A DNA stretch of 54,856 nt from Chthonomonadales bacterium (GTDB taxonomy: Bacteria; Armatimonadota; Chthonomonadetes; Chthonomonadales; CAJBBX01), in contig JADLGO010000021.1 of assembly GCA_020849275.1 (NCBI GenBank), positions 136,324 through 191,179 of the forward strand, in the 5' to 3' direction. Positions 8,963 through 17,080 of the stretch are shown here, piece after piece (within the stretch, counting starts at the first letter, position 1; every line of letters starts with the position of its first letter). Under the pieces are notes generated by a model. That model was not told the DNA's origin and did no database searches. It was given only the letters and a program-made list of their open reading frames with translations. Made by a program: the position numbers and the translations under genes.

Positions 8963-9673
8963 GTGATCGGGCGGCTGCACGAAGACATTCAGACGGCCAT
9001 GCGTCGCGACCCCGCGGCGCGCAACCGCTGGGTCGTGCTCCTCTATCCAGGCCTCCACGCCGTTATCCTGCACCGGGTCGCACATCGGCTGTGGAGCACG
9101 TCCATGTTTCCGCGCGAGCTCTGGAAGTACCTGGCTCGCGCCGCCTCGCAGCTCTCCCGGTTCATCACGGGGATCGAGATCCACCCAGGCGCGCGCATCG
9201 GCCGGCGATTCTTCATCGACCACGGGCTGGGCATCGTCATCGGCGAGACCGCCGAGATCGGTGACGACGTGCTGATGTATCACCAGGTCACCCTGGGCGG
9301 CACCAGCCTGGAGAAGGTGAAGCGCCACCCGACGATCGGCCACAATGTGCTGATCGGGATGGGCGCCAAGATCGTGGGCGCGATCAGCGTGGGCGACAAC
9401 TGCAAGATCGGCGCGAACGCCGTTGTCAACAAGGACATCCCGCCCAACTGCACCGTGGTCGGCGTCCCGGGTCGCATCGTCGCGCGCGACGGCCTCCGGA
9501 TCGAGGGCGACACACCGGTGATGGACAACCTGCTCAACCGGGCCGACCCGACGGCGGAAGCCATGCGCGAGATCCGCCAGCGGGTGGAGTTGCTGGAGCA
9601 GCATATCGAGAAGCTCGAGGTACATCTGGCCGAGCACGACAAGCTGCCGGCCGCTCAGGTCGAACGGGGCTAG
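8963..9673 (+). CDS. cysE: Serine O-acetyltransferase, short EpsC/CysE type
   Basis: Transfers acetyl from acetyl-CoA to serine, the committed step of cysteine synthesis. 236 residues from a GTG with GGAG six bases upstream. After an N-terminal helical segment ([20 protein letters not shown]) comes the left-handed beta-helix of hexapeptide repeats, with the signature [16 protein letters not shown], then [18 protein letters not shown] and [20 protein letters not shown]. The N-terminal domain is shorter than in enterobacterial CysE (about 273 residues), as in Bacillus-type enzymes. A predicted coiled coil ([20 protein letters not shown]) closes the protein. The VanW gene follows after seven bases. 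The cysteine desulfurase at 46427 uses the product of this pathway but is far away. Confidence 0.93.
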   Translation: MIGRLHEDIQTAMRRDPAARNRWVVLLYPGLHAVILHRVAHRLWSTSMFPRELWKYLARAASQLSRFITGIEIHPGARIGRRFFIDHGLGIVIGETAEIGDDVLMYHQVTLGGTSLEKVKRHPTIGHNVLIGMGAKIVGAISVGDNCKIGANAVVNKDIPPNCTVVGVPGRIVARDGLRIEGDTPVMDNLLNRADPTAEAMREIRQRVELLEQHIEKLEVHLAEHDKLPAAQVERG

Positions 9674-9680
9674 ACGATAC

Positions 9681-11126
9681 GTGACAAGGAAGACGAGGCG
9701 GCGCGCCCGGCGTGGTCACGCCGTTGGGTTGTTCATCATCGCCGCTGGCCTGCTGTCCGGCGCGGGGGCGGCCAGCGTGGCCGCCTACCGGCAGGCCCCG
9801 AGCGGCGTCGTGCCGCCCGGTGTGCGCGCCGCCGGCATGGAGCTCGGCGGCAAGAGCGTGGTGAGCGCGAGACACGAGTTGGACACCTGGGCGGCCGAGC
9901 GCCGCGACGAGGTCGTGCCTCTCACGCTCTCGCGCGGGGGTTCCTCGCGCACGTGGCGTCCGACTCGCGCGAAGCTCGGAGTCACCGTGGACGTGGACAC
10001 GACCCTGGCTGAGGCGATGGGCGTCGGCCGCCGCGACAGCGCCTTCGCGCGCCTGGTGAGCTGGTTCGCCGGGCGCGAGCCTGTCGACATCGCGCCGCGA
10101 TGGAAGTCCGATGTGCCGACGTTGCGGCGCTACCTGGCCGCCCGCGTGGCCCCGGCCGCGCGCATCGCGGAGCGCGATGCGCGCCTCGTGGTCGCCGGCT
10201 CCACCTTCCAGAGGCTGCCCGAGCGACCCGGCCAGGCCCTGGACGTCGATGGCGCTACCGACGCCGTGCTGCGGGAGGCGCGCCTGATCACGCCGCGCAC
10301 GGTCGACCTGCCGGTGCGCGCCGTGGCCCCGCGCGTCACGGCCGCCGACCTGGCCGGAATCCGCGAGGAGGTGACACGCTTCAGCACCCACTACGGGGAG
10401 CGCGGCAACCGCAAGCGCAACCTGGAGGTGGCCTGTGCGCGCATAAACGGGGTCGTGCTGCGGCCCGGCGACGTCTTCTCCTACAACAAGACCGTGGGAC
10501 CACGTGACGCCGACGCTGGCTTCAAGATCGCTCCCGTCATCGTGCGCGGCAAGCTGGAGCCCGGCATGGGCGGCGGCGTGTGTCAGGTGTCCACCACGCT
10601 CTACAACGCGGCTCTCCTGGCCGACCTCGAGGTCGTGTCGCGCTCACACCACGCCTTCCCGGTGCACTACGTGCCCGCCGGGCGCGACGCGACGGTGGTC
10701 TACGGCGCCATCGACTTCCGCTTTCGCAACAGCACGGACGGGCCCATCGCGATTGGCGCGAGCGCGGAGGGCGGGCGCGTCACCATGCGCGTCTTTGGGC
10801 GCCGAGCCGTGGGGCGCGAGGTGAGCATCGAGCGGACGGGGGTATCGAGTTGGGGGCCGAAGGTCGTTGCGGTGCGCGATTCGGGCCTGCGGCCCGGTGC
10901 GCGGCGTACGCGCGAGCCCGGCCGCTCGGGCCACCGGGTCACCGTCTGGCGCATCGTGCGCGTCGGCGGACGACAGGTGCGGCGCGAGATGGTGTCGCGC
11001 GATACCTATGCCGCCGCGACGCGCGTGGTGGCCGTTGGCCCCGCCGCTCCGCCTCGGCCGCCCGCGACACCGCCCGCCACAGGGGATGCCGGAGCGGGCG
11101 CGGCCGTCTCGGAGCCGGCCCCCTGA
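9681..11126 (+). CDS. VanW family protein with N-terminal membrane anchor
   Basis: 481 residues, GTG start. A basic N-terminus and one membrane helix (HAVGLFIIAAGLLSGAGAAS) are followed by a region resembling the peptidoglycan-binding domain often fused to VanW (residues about 50-225), and the VanW domain itself with NRKRNLEVACARINGVVLRPGDVFSYN and GGGVCQVSTTLYNAALLADL. The C-terminus is a Pro/Ala-rich tail. VanW proteins are associated with the cell envelope, but their biochemical role is not established. The gene sits seven bases behind the acetyltransferase, so it is probably cotranscribed, and it is followed by a strong hairpin. Confidence 0.9.
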   Translation: MTRKTRRRARRGHAVGLFIIAAGLLSGAGAASVAAYRQAPSGVVPPGVRAAGMELGGKSVVSARHELDTWAAERRDEVVPLTLSRGGSSRTWRPTRAKLGVTVDVDTTLAEAMGVGRRDSAFARLVSWFAGREPVDIAPRWKSDVPTLRRYLAARVAPAARIAERDARLVVAGSTFQRLPERPGQALDVDGATDAVLREARLITPRTVDLPVRAVAPRVTAADLAGIREEVTRFSTHYGERGNRKRNLEVACARINGVVLRPGDVFSYNKTVGPRDADAGFKIAPVIVRGKLEPGMGGGVCQVSTTLYNAALLADLEVVSRSHHAFPVHYVPAGRDATVVYGAIDFRFRNSTDGPIAIGASAEGGRVTMRVFGRRAVGREVSIERTGVSSWGPKVVAVRDSGLRPGARRTREPGRSGHRVTVWRIVRVGGRQVRREMVSRDTYAAATRVVAVGPAAPPRPPATPPATGDAGAGAAVSEPAP

Positions 11127-11149
11127 TCGGGTCCCAGCGCATGCATGCA

Positions 11150-11180
11150 CGCCCCGGAACGCTATCGCGTTTCCGGGGCG
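11150..11180. terminator. Hairpin between convergent genes
   Basis: CGCCCCGGAACGC, loop TATC, then GCGTTTCCGGGGCG: a 13-pair stem with one bulged base, 23 bases after the VanW stop and 10 bases before the stop of the opposing gene. It can fold in both transcripts. There is no clear T-run on either side, so termination may be weak or factor-assisted. Confidence 0.6.
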
Positions 11181-11190
11181 TCGCCGCGAT

Positions 11191-11478
11191 TCAGCGTCGG
11201 CGCCGGGCGTCGTTTCGGCGCCAGGGAGGCGGTCGGTCGAGCTCGTCGGTCATCGCGGCGCCGATCCCGACGGTGTAGACCGCGCACATCGGACAGAGCG
11301 CCTGGATGCGCTCCGCGATGGCGTTGTTGGGCTCGAACCAGAGGCGCAACTCGTGGTCGCGAATCAGCGCGGCGGCCAGGGCCGCGCGGTCGCGGTAGTC
11401 GAGTTGTTCGCCCCGGTCGCGGTGGCCGGGGAGGGGCGCATCGCGTAGCCAACGACCGATGCCGACGAATGGGTCCAT
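11191..11478 (-). CDS. Hypothetical 95-residue protein with a CPMC motif
   Basis: I do not recognise the family. The protein starts MDPFVGIGRWLRDAPLPGHR, contains the segment IRDHELRLWFEPNNAIAERI, and has a Cys-Pro-Met-Cys motif (residues about 62-65) just before AVYTVGIGAAM. The C-terminus is very basic (PPPWRRNDARRRR). The composition is that of a real protein rather than an antisense frame: the N-terminal 75 residues are mixed and not arginine-dominated. The CPMC pair could bind metal or be redox-active, but this is speculation. It lies alone on the minus strand between the VanW gene and the dcw operon and ends 10 bases from the shared hairpin. Confidence 0.55.
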   Translation of the reverse strand: MDPFVGIGRWLRDAPLPGHRDRGEQLDYRDRAALAAALIRDHELRLWFEPNNAIAERIQALCPMCAVYTVGIGAAMTDELDRPPPWRRNDARRRR

Positions 11479-11587
11479 GAGATGCTCGGGGCGGGCGCGG
11501 CGCCCGACGACCGCGCCGGCGCCATCCTGGACGGCAATGGGCGCGTGGCCCCGCCGGGATCCCCATATATGGTAGACAAAGGGTTCC

Positions 11588-11626
11588 CCCCGCCCCTATA
11601 TGTTGTGCCGATCCCTTCGGGCGGGG
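11588..11626. repeat. Inverted repeat upstream of the mraZ promoter
   Basis: CCCCGCCC (11588-11595) and GGGCGGGG (11619-11626) flank a 23-base AT-containing loop; an A6 run follows. It lies in the 268-base gap between the 95-residue gene and mraZ. The loop is long and there is no T-run after the stem on the plus strand, so it is not a standard terminator. It may be a protein-binding site or chance in GC-rich DNA. Confidence 0.35.
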
Positions 11627-11649
11627 CCCAAAAAACCTGCGTGAATCGC

Positions 11650-11679
11650 TTGACAAACCGGTGCTCGACGGCTTATGAT
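11650..11679 (+). promoter_or_regulatory. Main promoter of the dcw operon
   Basis: Consensus TTGACA at 11650-11655, then 17 bases to TTATGA (11673-11678), or 18 bases to TATGAT (11674-11679). Transcription would start near 11686, about 60 bases before the mraZ TTG start and directly before the MraZ-type repeats. Confidence 0.85.
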
Positions 11680-11692
11680 ATCTGCAGTTCGG

Positions 11693-11720
11693 TGGTGAGA
11701 CAGTGGTGAGTGGCTGGAGG
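11693..11720 (+). promoter_or_regulatory. Triple MraZ-box-like direct repeats
   Basis: Three TGG-led repeats begin at 11693 (TGGTGAGACAG), 11704 (TGGTGAGTGGC) and 11715 (TGGAGG), a strict 11-base period, i.e. about one helical turn. MraZ proteins are known to bind three or so direct repeats of this kind in front of their own gene and repress the dcw operon. Here the repeats lie just downstream of the predicted transcription start. Assignment to MraZ is from position and pattern. Confidence 0.7.
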
Positions 11721-11746
11721 ATGCTCACCAGATCCAGGAAACCCAA

Positions 11747-12211
11747 TTGCCTGCACCCTCTGATTACGGCTTCTGGGGCGAATACGAGCACGGTGTCGAC
11801 GACAAGGGTCGCGTCATCATTCCCCAGGATCTGCGCGCCCGGTTGGGCGATGAGTTCGTCGTCACCCGCGGGCCGGACCGGGCCATCTACGCGTTTCCCG
11901 TACCGGTATGGGAAGCGCTGGAACCCGGACTGAAGACCAGCGTTCTACAGCGGCAGGCGGGGTTCCTGCAACGAATGCTGGGTGGCCGGACCTATGTGCG
12001 CCTGGATCCTCAGTTTCGGCTTGCCATCCCGAAACACCTGCGCGAGTGGGCCGGCATCACCTCCGTGCAGACCGCGATCCTGATCGGGCAGGGGCAGAAG
12101 ATCGAGGTATGGAGCAAGCCCGTCTGGGACGCCTATAACGAGCGCTTCACATACGAGAACATGTTCGACGCGGCCGAGGCGGTAGGATTGGCGGAGGTGC
12201 TGGCCCGGTGA
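11747..12211 (+). CDS. mraZ: Transcriptional regulator MraZ
   Basis: First gene of the dcw operon; a ring-forming DNA-binding protein with two AbrB-like swapped-hairpin repeats. 154 residues. The start is TTG at 11747, with AGGAA six bases upstream. Repeat one contains HGVDDKGRVIIPQDLRARLG and repeat two contains VRLDPQFRLAIPKHLREWAG, the DxxGRxxxP motifs that contact DNA (the second is degenerate, PQFRLAIP). Its stop overlaps the GTG of rsmH. The repeats at 11693-11720 are its probable operator. Confidence 0.95.
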   Translation: MPAPSDYGFWGEYEHGVDDKGRVIIPQDLRARLGDEFVVTRGPDRAIYAFPVPVWEALEPGLKTSVLQRQAGFLQRMLGGRTYVRLDPQFRLAIPKHLREWAGITSVQTAILIGQGQKIEVWSKPVWDAYNERFTYENMFDAAEAVGLAEVLAR

Positions 12212-13164
12212 CATCGCCCTTCCACCTCCCGGCCATGCTCGACGAGGTGGAGAGGGTGCTGCGGCCCGCGGCAGGCGAGACCTTCGTCGACGGCACGGTC
12301 GGGGGCGGCGGCCATGCGGAGCGGCTGGCGAGAGCGCTGGCGCCCGGAGGCCGGCTGGTGATCGCCGATCGGGACGCGGAGGCGCTGGCGGCCGCGACGG
12401 GGCGGCTGGCAGGCGTCGTGGTGCCCGTGGTGGCTCTCCACTGCAGCTTCGCGGAGCTGCCGGAGCGTCTGGAGGCCGCGCGCATCGACGCCGTGAACGG
12501 CGTTCTGCTGGATCTGGGGGTCTCCTCGCACCAGCTCGACACGCCGGATCGCGGCTTCTCCTTTCGGTTCGATGGTCCGCTGGACATGCGTATGGACCCG
12601 ACCGCCGGCGAGGCCGCGGCCGACGTGGTGGCCCGACTCGACGAGCGCGATCTGGCCCGGGTGCTGTGGGACCTCGGCGAGGAGCGGTGGGCGCGCCGCA
12701 TCGCGCGGGCCATCGTAGATCGCCGCCGCGAGGGGCCCATCGTCACCACGCGGCACCTCGCCGACATCGTCCGCGGAGCGCTTCCTGGCGTCGCGAGCCG
12801 ACAGTCCATCCACCCGGCTACGCGGACGTTCATGGCGTTGCGGCTGTTGGTGAACGATGAGTTGTCGGCGCTCGAGAGGGCGCTACCCGCGCTGGTCAAC
12901 GTGCTGGCCCCTGCAGGCCGTGTTGCCGTCCTGAGCTATCACAGCCTCGAGGATCGGATCACCAAGCGCTCCTTCCAGCGGCTTTCGGGCCGCTGCCAGT
13001 GCCCGCCCGGGATTCCCGAATGCCGGTGCGAGGCCCGGCCGGTGGTAGAGGTGCTCACGCGCCGCCCTCTCACCCCGTCGGCGGAGGAGGTCGCCCACAA
13101 CCCGCGAGCGCGCAGCGCCAGGCTGCGAGCGGCGCGCAAGTTGGCCGACGCGCCCGTGCGCTGA
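12208..13164 (+). CDS. rsmH: 16S rRNA (cytosine(1402)-N(4))-methyltransferase RsmH
   Basis: SAM-dependent methyltransferase that modifies C1402 in the ribosomal P site. 318 residues, normal length. Motifs: FVDGTVGGGGHAERL (SAM binding, near residue 27), VLLDLGVSSHQLD, FSFRFDGPLDMRMD, and the C-terminal AVLSYHSLEDRITKR. The GTG start overlaps the mraZ stop. Standard second gene of the dcw operon. Confidence 0.97.
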   Translation: MTSPFHLPAMLDEVERVLRPAAGETFVDGTVGGGGHAERLARALAPGGRLVIADRDAEALAAATGRLAGVVVPVVALHCSFAELPERLEAARIDAVNGVLLDLGVSSHQLDTPDRGFSFRFDGPLDMRMDPTAGEAAADVVARLDERDLARVLWDLGEERWARRIARAIVDRRREGPIVTTRHLADIVRGALPGVASRQSIHPATRTFMALRLLVNDELSALERALPALVNVLAPAGRVAVLSYHSLEDRITKRSFQRLSGRCQCPPGIPECRCEARPVVEVLTRRPLTPSAEEVAHNPRARSARLRAARKLADAPVR

Positions 13165-13261
13165 GCGCCGGGCGAGAATGGCGACCTGGCGACGAGGCGC
13201 GTAGGCTGCACGGGACGCGTGATCGAGACGAAGGTGGCGCGAGCACACGGAGGAGACCGGC

Positions 13262-13654
13262 ATGGCGATCCTGCAGAGGCAGCTTCCCCGTTCCTACACC
13301 CAGGCCGCTGTTCGGGCCTCCGCGGCGCGCGCGCCGCGGCGCGCGCGCTCGGCCGGCCGAGCCGCGGTCCGTCCACTGCCGCGGGCCACCTACTGCTCCA
13401 TCGCCGGCGCGGCCCTCTTGGGGGCGCTTCTCGTGGCGCACGTGGCCGGATGCGCCCGCATGACGGCGGCGAGCTACCGCACGGTGCGCCTGACCGAACA
13501 GCTCGCCTCGGTACGCCTTCACAACCAGATGTGGCAGGAGCAACTCGACGCGCGCCGAGCTGGTCACGCCGTCGCCGAATGGGCCAGGACCAACGGCATG
13601 ACGCGCGACGGCCGGCCCATGGTGGTGCTGACCGCCGGCTCGGCCGGCGGCTAG
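13262..13654 (+). CDS. ftsL: FtsL-like division protein
   Basis: Small bitopic protein, 130 residues, at the ftsL position between rsmH and ftsI. A basic cytoplasmic segment of about 40 residues precedes one membrane helix (YCSIAGAALLGALLVAHVAG) and a short extracytoplasmic helix (LTEQLASVRLHNQMWQEQL) suited to coiled-coil pairing with FtsQ/DivIC-type partners. FtsL sequences diverge too far for motif proof; size, topology and context carry the call. GGAGGAG lies about ten bases before the ATG. Confidence 0.78.
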   Translation: MAILQRQLPRSYTQAAVRASAARAPRRARSAGRAAVRPLPRATYCSIAGAALLGALLVAHVAGCARMTAASYRTVRLTEQLASVRLHNQMWQEQLDARRAGHAVAEWARTNGMTRDGRPMVVLTAGSAGG

Positions 13655-13665
13655 GGGCCTGCGCG

Positions 13666-15495
13666 ATGGATGTGCCCGTCCGCCGCCCGCAGACGATCAG
13701 CCGTCGCATTCTGGCGGTGATGGCGGTGTTTGCCTGCGGCTACGGCGCACTCGCTGCGCGGTTGGCGTACCTTCAGGCGCTCCGGAGCGAGCACTACCGC
13801 GAGCAGGCCTGGGACATCCGTGGCCGCCTGCTTCCCCTCGATGCCGTGCGCGGCGACATCCTGGAGCGCTCGGGCGAGCCACTGGCGCGGACGCGCGAGG
13901 TCGGCCGGTTGGTGTGCGATCCGACGATGGTCGATGATCCCGGCGGGCCGGCCGCGCTCCTCGCCCCGATCGTGCACATGCCTGCGGCGACGCTGGTTCG
14001 GGCGATGACGCCGGCAGTCGGCAAGCCCCGGCGCTACGCCGTACTCGCCGACGACCTGGATGCGGACCAGGTGGAAGCAGTCGAGGCGAAGCTCGACGCC
14101 AGGGCAACGCGCAGGACGCTGGCGGGTTTGGCCGTGGAGACCCGGGCCGAGCGCAGTTACCCCGAGGGCCGCGAGGCCGCTCATCCCGTCGGGTTCGTGG
14201 TGCCCGGCCCCGGGGGAGTGCCGCGGGGTATGATGGGGCTCGAGCAGAGCCTGGACCCGCTCCTGCGCGGGACGCCGGGGAGGGTGCTGGCGGAGGTGGA
14301 CGCGCGCAAGCGCGTCATTGCGGGCACGCAGCGCGAGCGCAAGGACCCCGTCAATGGGACCAGCATTCGGCTGACCCTCGATTCGCGCATCCAGCACATC
14401 GCAGCGGCCGCGCTCGCCGAGTGCGTCGCCAGGCATCACCCACGAGCCGCCGCCGCCATCGTCCTCGACCCGGCCACCGGCGACGTGCTGGCGCTGGTCA
14501 GCTACCCGGATCTGGATCCGGTCACGCGCGAGGAGCTTGCGCGCGGCGACGCATCGCTCGCCAACCACGCCATATGGCTGGTGGAGCCGGGCTCGACGAT
14601 GAAGCCGGTGACCGTGGCGATCGCGCTCGAGACCGGCGCCATCGGGCCGCATACGACGTTTCAGTGTCCCGGCGCCCGCAAGATTGGCGGGCGCAACGTT
14701 CGTTGTGTTCTGCACGGCGACTCAGAGCGCAACGGGCACGGCACGGTGACGGCGCACGACGTCGTGGAGCACTCGTGCAACATCGGCGCCGGACTCATCG
14801 GGGTCCGCGTTGGCATGGAGCGCATGGCGGAGGAGCTTGAGACGTTCGGCTTGCTCGACCCGACCGGAGTCGGATTGCCCGCCGAGCCCGGCGGTACGTT
14901 GGGCTTCGGCTCGGAGCGGAGGAGCGGCGGCGAGGCCAAGGTGTCGCGGGTGGCCTTCGGGCAGTCCGTGATGGTGACGCCGCTGGGCCTCGTCGCGGCC
15001 TACGCCGCGTTCGCCAACGGCGGTGAGCTCGTGGCGCCGCGCCTGGTGGCGGCTACGCGGCCCGACGGCAGGCCGGAGCAGGCGGCCCCGCCCTCGTCAC
15101 GGCGTCGGGTGCTCCGCCCGGAGGTCGCCGCGCTCGTGCGCAGCTACCTGGGAGCAGTCGTCTCCGGCGGGACCGGACGGTCGGCCTCGGTGCCCGGCTA
15201 CACCGTCTACGGAAAGACCGGCACGGCGCAGAAGGTGCGGCCTGGCTCGCGCGGCTACACTCCCGGCGCCTACGTCGCGTCGTTCGTCGGGTTTCTGCCG
15301 GAGCAGCCGCGGGCCGTCATCGGCGTGGTAGTGGACGAGCCGCGAGACGGGCACTATGGCGCGCAGGTGGCCGGACCGGTGTTCAGGGAGATCGGTCGGC
15401 AACTCATGTGGTACTGGAAGGTCGCTCCTGACGATCCGGCGTCGCTCGCGCAGGGCACGCCGGAGGCGCAACGGGGGCGTGATGCAGACGATTGA
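13666..15495 (+). CDS. ftsI: Septal peptidoglycan transpeptidase FtsI (class B PBP)
   Basis: Cross-links septal peptidoglycan together with FtsW. 609 residues from the ATG at 13666; the frame is open further upstream, but that covers ftsL. One N-terminal membrane helix is followed by the pedestal domain (DAVRGDILERSGEPLA). The transpeptidase domain has all three catalytic motifs: S310-TMK (EPGSTMKP), SCN at 370-372, and KTGT starting at K517 (YGKTGTAQ). No PASTA repeats follow. It starts 11 bases after ftsL. Confidence 0.96.
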   Translation: MDVPVRRPQTISRRILAVMAVFACGYGALAARLAYLQALRSEHYREQAWDIRGRLLPLDAVRGDILERSGEPLARTREVGRLVCDPTMVDDPGGPAALLAPIVHMPAATLVRAMTPAVGKPRRYAVLADDLDADQVEAVEAKLDARATRRTLAGLAVETRAERSYPEGREAAHPVGFVVPGPGGVPRGMMGLEQSLDPLLRGTPGRVLAEVDARKRVIAGTQRERKDPVNGTSIRLTLDSRIQHIAAAALAECVARHHPRAAAAIVLDPATGDVLALVSYPDLDPVTREELARGDASLANHAIWLVEPGSTMKPVTVAIALETGAIGPHTTFQCPGARKIGGRNVRCVLHGDSERNGHGTVTAHDVVEHSCNIGAGLIGVRVGMERMAEELETFGLLDPTGVGLPAEPGGTLGFGSERRSGGEAKVSRVAFGQSVMVTPLGLVAAYAAFANGGELVAPRLVAATRPDGRPEQAAPPSSRRRVLRPEVAALVRSYLGAVVSGGTGRSASVPGYTVYGKTGTAQKVRPGSRGYTPGAYVASFVGFLPEQPRAVIGVVVDEPRDGHYGAQVAGPVFREIGRQLMWYWKVAPDDPASLAQGTPEAQRGRDADD

Positions 15496-15574
15496 TCGGG
15501 CGACAGTCCGCGGGAGGGGCCGGTCTCGCGGGTTCTGGGGACGCGGGAGCGTTCCCGAGGAAGGCCTGACTGCG

Positions 15575-17044
15575 ATGCGCCTTGACGACCTTTGCGGACT
15601 GCTGATGGATGCGCACGTGCGCGGCGCCGGCGACGTGGCGGTCGCGCGCGTGATCCACGACTCGCGCCAGGCCGGGCCCGGCGACCTTTTCGCGTGCCTT
15701 GTGGGCGGAGCGTTCGACGGCCACGCCTTTATCGGCGACGCGCTTGCTCGTGGCAGCGTGGCCGTGGCCGCCAACGAGAGCGCTCGCGAGCGCGTTCCAC
15801 CGCAGGTCCCGGCCCTGTTCGTGCCCGACACCCGCCGGGCGCTCCCGCGCATCGCCGCCGTGCTCAGCGGCTACCCATCGCGCGCCCTCAAGCTCGTGGG
15901 CGTCACTGGCACCAACGGCAAGACCACCACCATTCACCTGATCGGGAGCATTCTACGTGCCGCCGGGTACCGAACCGGCCTGATCGGCACGCTCGGGGCT
16001 GAGCTGATGGGTGAGCGCTTACCCTCCGAGCACACGACTCCCGAGGCTGACCAGCTTCAGTCGCTGCTCGCCGATATGCGCGCGCGGGGTGCCCAGGCGG
16101 TCGTGATGGAGGTGTCCTCGCATGCCGCCAGCCAGCGGCGAACCGACGCGTGCGAGTTCGACGCGGCCGCCTTCACGAACCTGACGCAGGATCACCTGGA
16201 CTACCACCAGTCGCTCGACGCCTATTTCGCCGCCAAGGCGCGCCTGTTCACCGATTACCCGGCCGCCTCCGACAAGCCCTTCTGCGCCGCGGTCAATGTG
16301 GACGACCCGCGCGGGCAGATGCTCGCGCGCACGGCGCGCGGGACCGTTGTGACGTTTGGCACCGGAGAGGGAGCCGACCTGCGCGCGCTGGACGTGCGGG
16401 TGGAGCCAACCTCGACCCGCTTCCGGCTCATGTGGCCCGAAGGGCCATTCGAGGTCGCACTGCGGATCGGCGGCGCCTTCCAGGTCTACAATGCGCTTGC
16501 CGCCGCCGCCGTTGCGCACGGGCTGGGGCTCGGCTCCGCGTGCGTGCGCGAGGGGATCGAGGCGCTGGAGGCCGTGTCCGGGCGCTTCGAGAGCGTGCCA
16601 ACAGGACGGGGCTTCCACGTGGTTGTCGACTACGCGCACACGCCGGATGGGCTGGAGAACCTGCTGGCCGCGGCGCGCCGACTGAAGCCGCGTCGCGTGC
16701 TGCTCGTGTTCGGCTGCGGCGGCGACCGGGACCGGGCCAAGCGGCCCATGATGGGGCGCATCGCCGCCGCGCGGGCCGATCTGGCGATCGTGACCTCCGA
16801 CAACCCGCGGACCGAGGACCCGAGCGCCATCATCGAGGAGATCCGGGCTGGGATGGACGACGGCGCGGCCGAGGTCGTGGTGGAGCCGGACCGTCGGGCC
16901 GCGATCGCGCTGGCGTTGGGGCGCGCGACCGAGGGCGATCTGGTCGTTGTCGCCGGAAAGGGCCACGAGACCTGCCAGATCGTGGGCGGACGGACCCTGC
17001 CGTTCGACGACCGCCTGGTCGCTCGGGAGCTCCTGGGTGCCTGA
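15575..17044 (+). CDS. murE: UDP-N-acetylmuramoyl-tripeptide synthetase MurE, meso-DAP type
   Basis: Adds the third amino acid to UDP-MurNAc-L-Ala-D-Glu in the cytoplasm. 489 residues from the ATG at 15575, preceded by GAGGAAGG; an alternative ATG at 15482 would overlap ftsI and add an arginine-rich leader. The ATP-binding GTNGKTT has its lysine at residue 116. The acceptor-specificity motif is DNPR at residues 409-412 (SDNPRTEDP), the form associated with meso-diaminopimelate rather than lysine. The C-terminal end (VVAGKGHETCQI) is canonical. The next gene is mraY, not murF, which is an omission from the usual order. Confidence 0.96.
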   Translation: MRLDDLCGLLMDAHVRGAGDVAVARVIHDSRQAGPGDLFACLVGGAFDGHAFIGDALARGSVAVAANESARERVPPQVPALFVPDTRRALPRIAAVLSGYPSRALKLVGVTGTNGKTTTIHLIGSILRAAGYRTGLIGTLGAELMGERLPSEHTTPEADQLQSLLADMRARGAQAVVMEVSSHAASQRRTDACEFDAAAFTNLTQDHLDYHQSLDAYFAAKARLFTDYPAASDKPFCAAVNVDDPRGQMLARTARGTVVTFGTGEGADLRALDVRVEPTSTRFRLMWPEGPFEVALRIGGAFQVYNALAAAAVAHGLGLGSACVREGIEALEAVSGRFESVPTGRGFHVVVDYAHTPDGLENLLAAARRLKPRRVLLVFGCGGDRDRAKRPMMGRIAAARADLAIVTSDNPRTEDPSAIIEEIRAGMDDGAAEVVVEPDRRAAIALALGRATEGDLVVVAGKGHETCQIVGGRTLPFDDRLVARELLGA

Positions 17045-17080
17045 TCGACGGCGTTGCCGCGCTTACCAGACGCGCCGCCG

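Noticed and set aside
11581-11636. Possible small RNA or terminator at the CCCCGCCC/GGGCGGGG repeat before mraZ
   Set aside because: The loop is 23 bases and the stem is followed by A rather than T residues; not enough to call an RNA.
13219-13665. Extension of ftsI to 13219
   Set aside because: It would cover all of ftsL in another frame with an arginine-rich translation; the ATG at 13666 gives a normal FtsI N-terminus.
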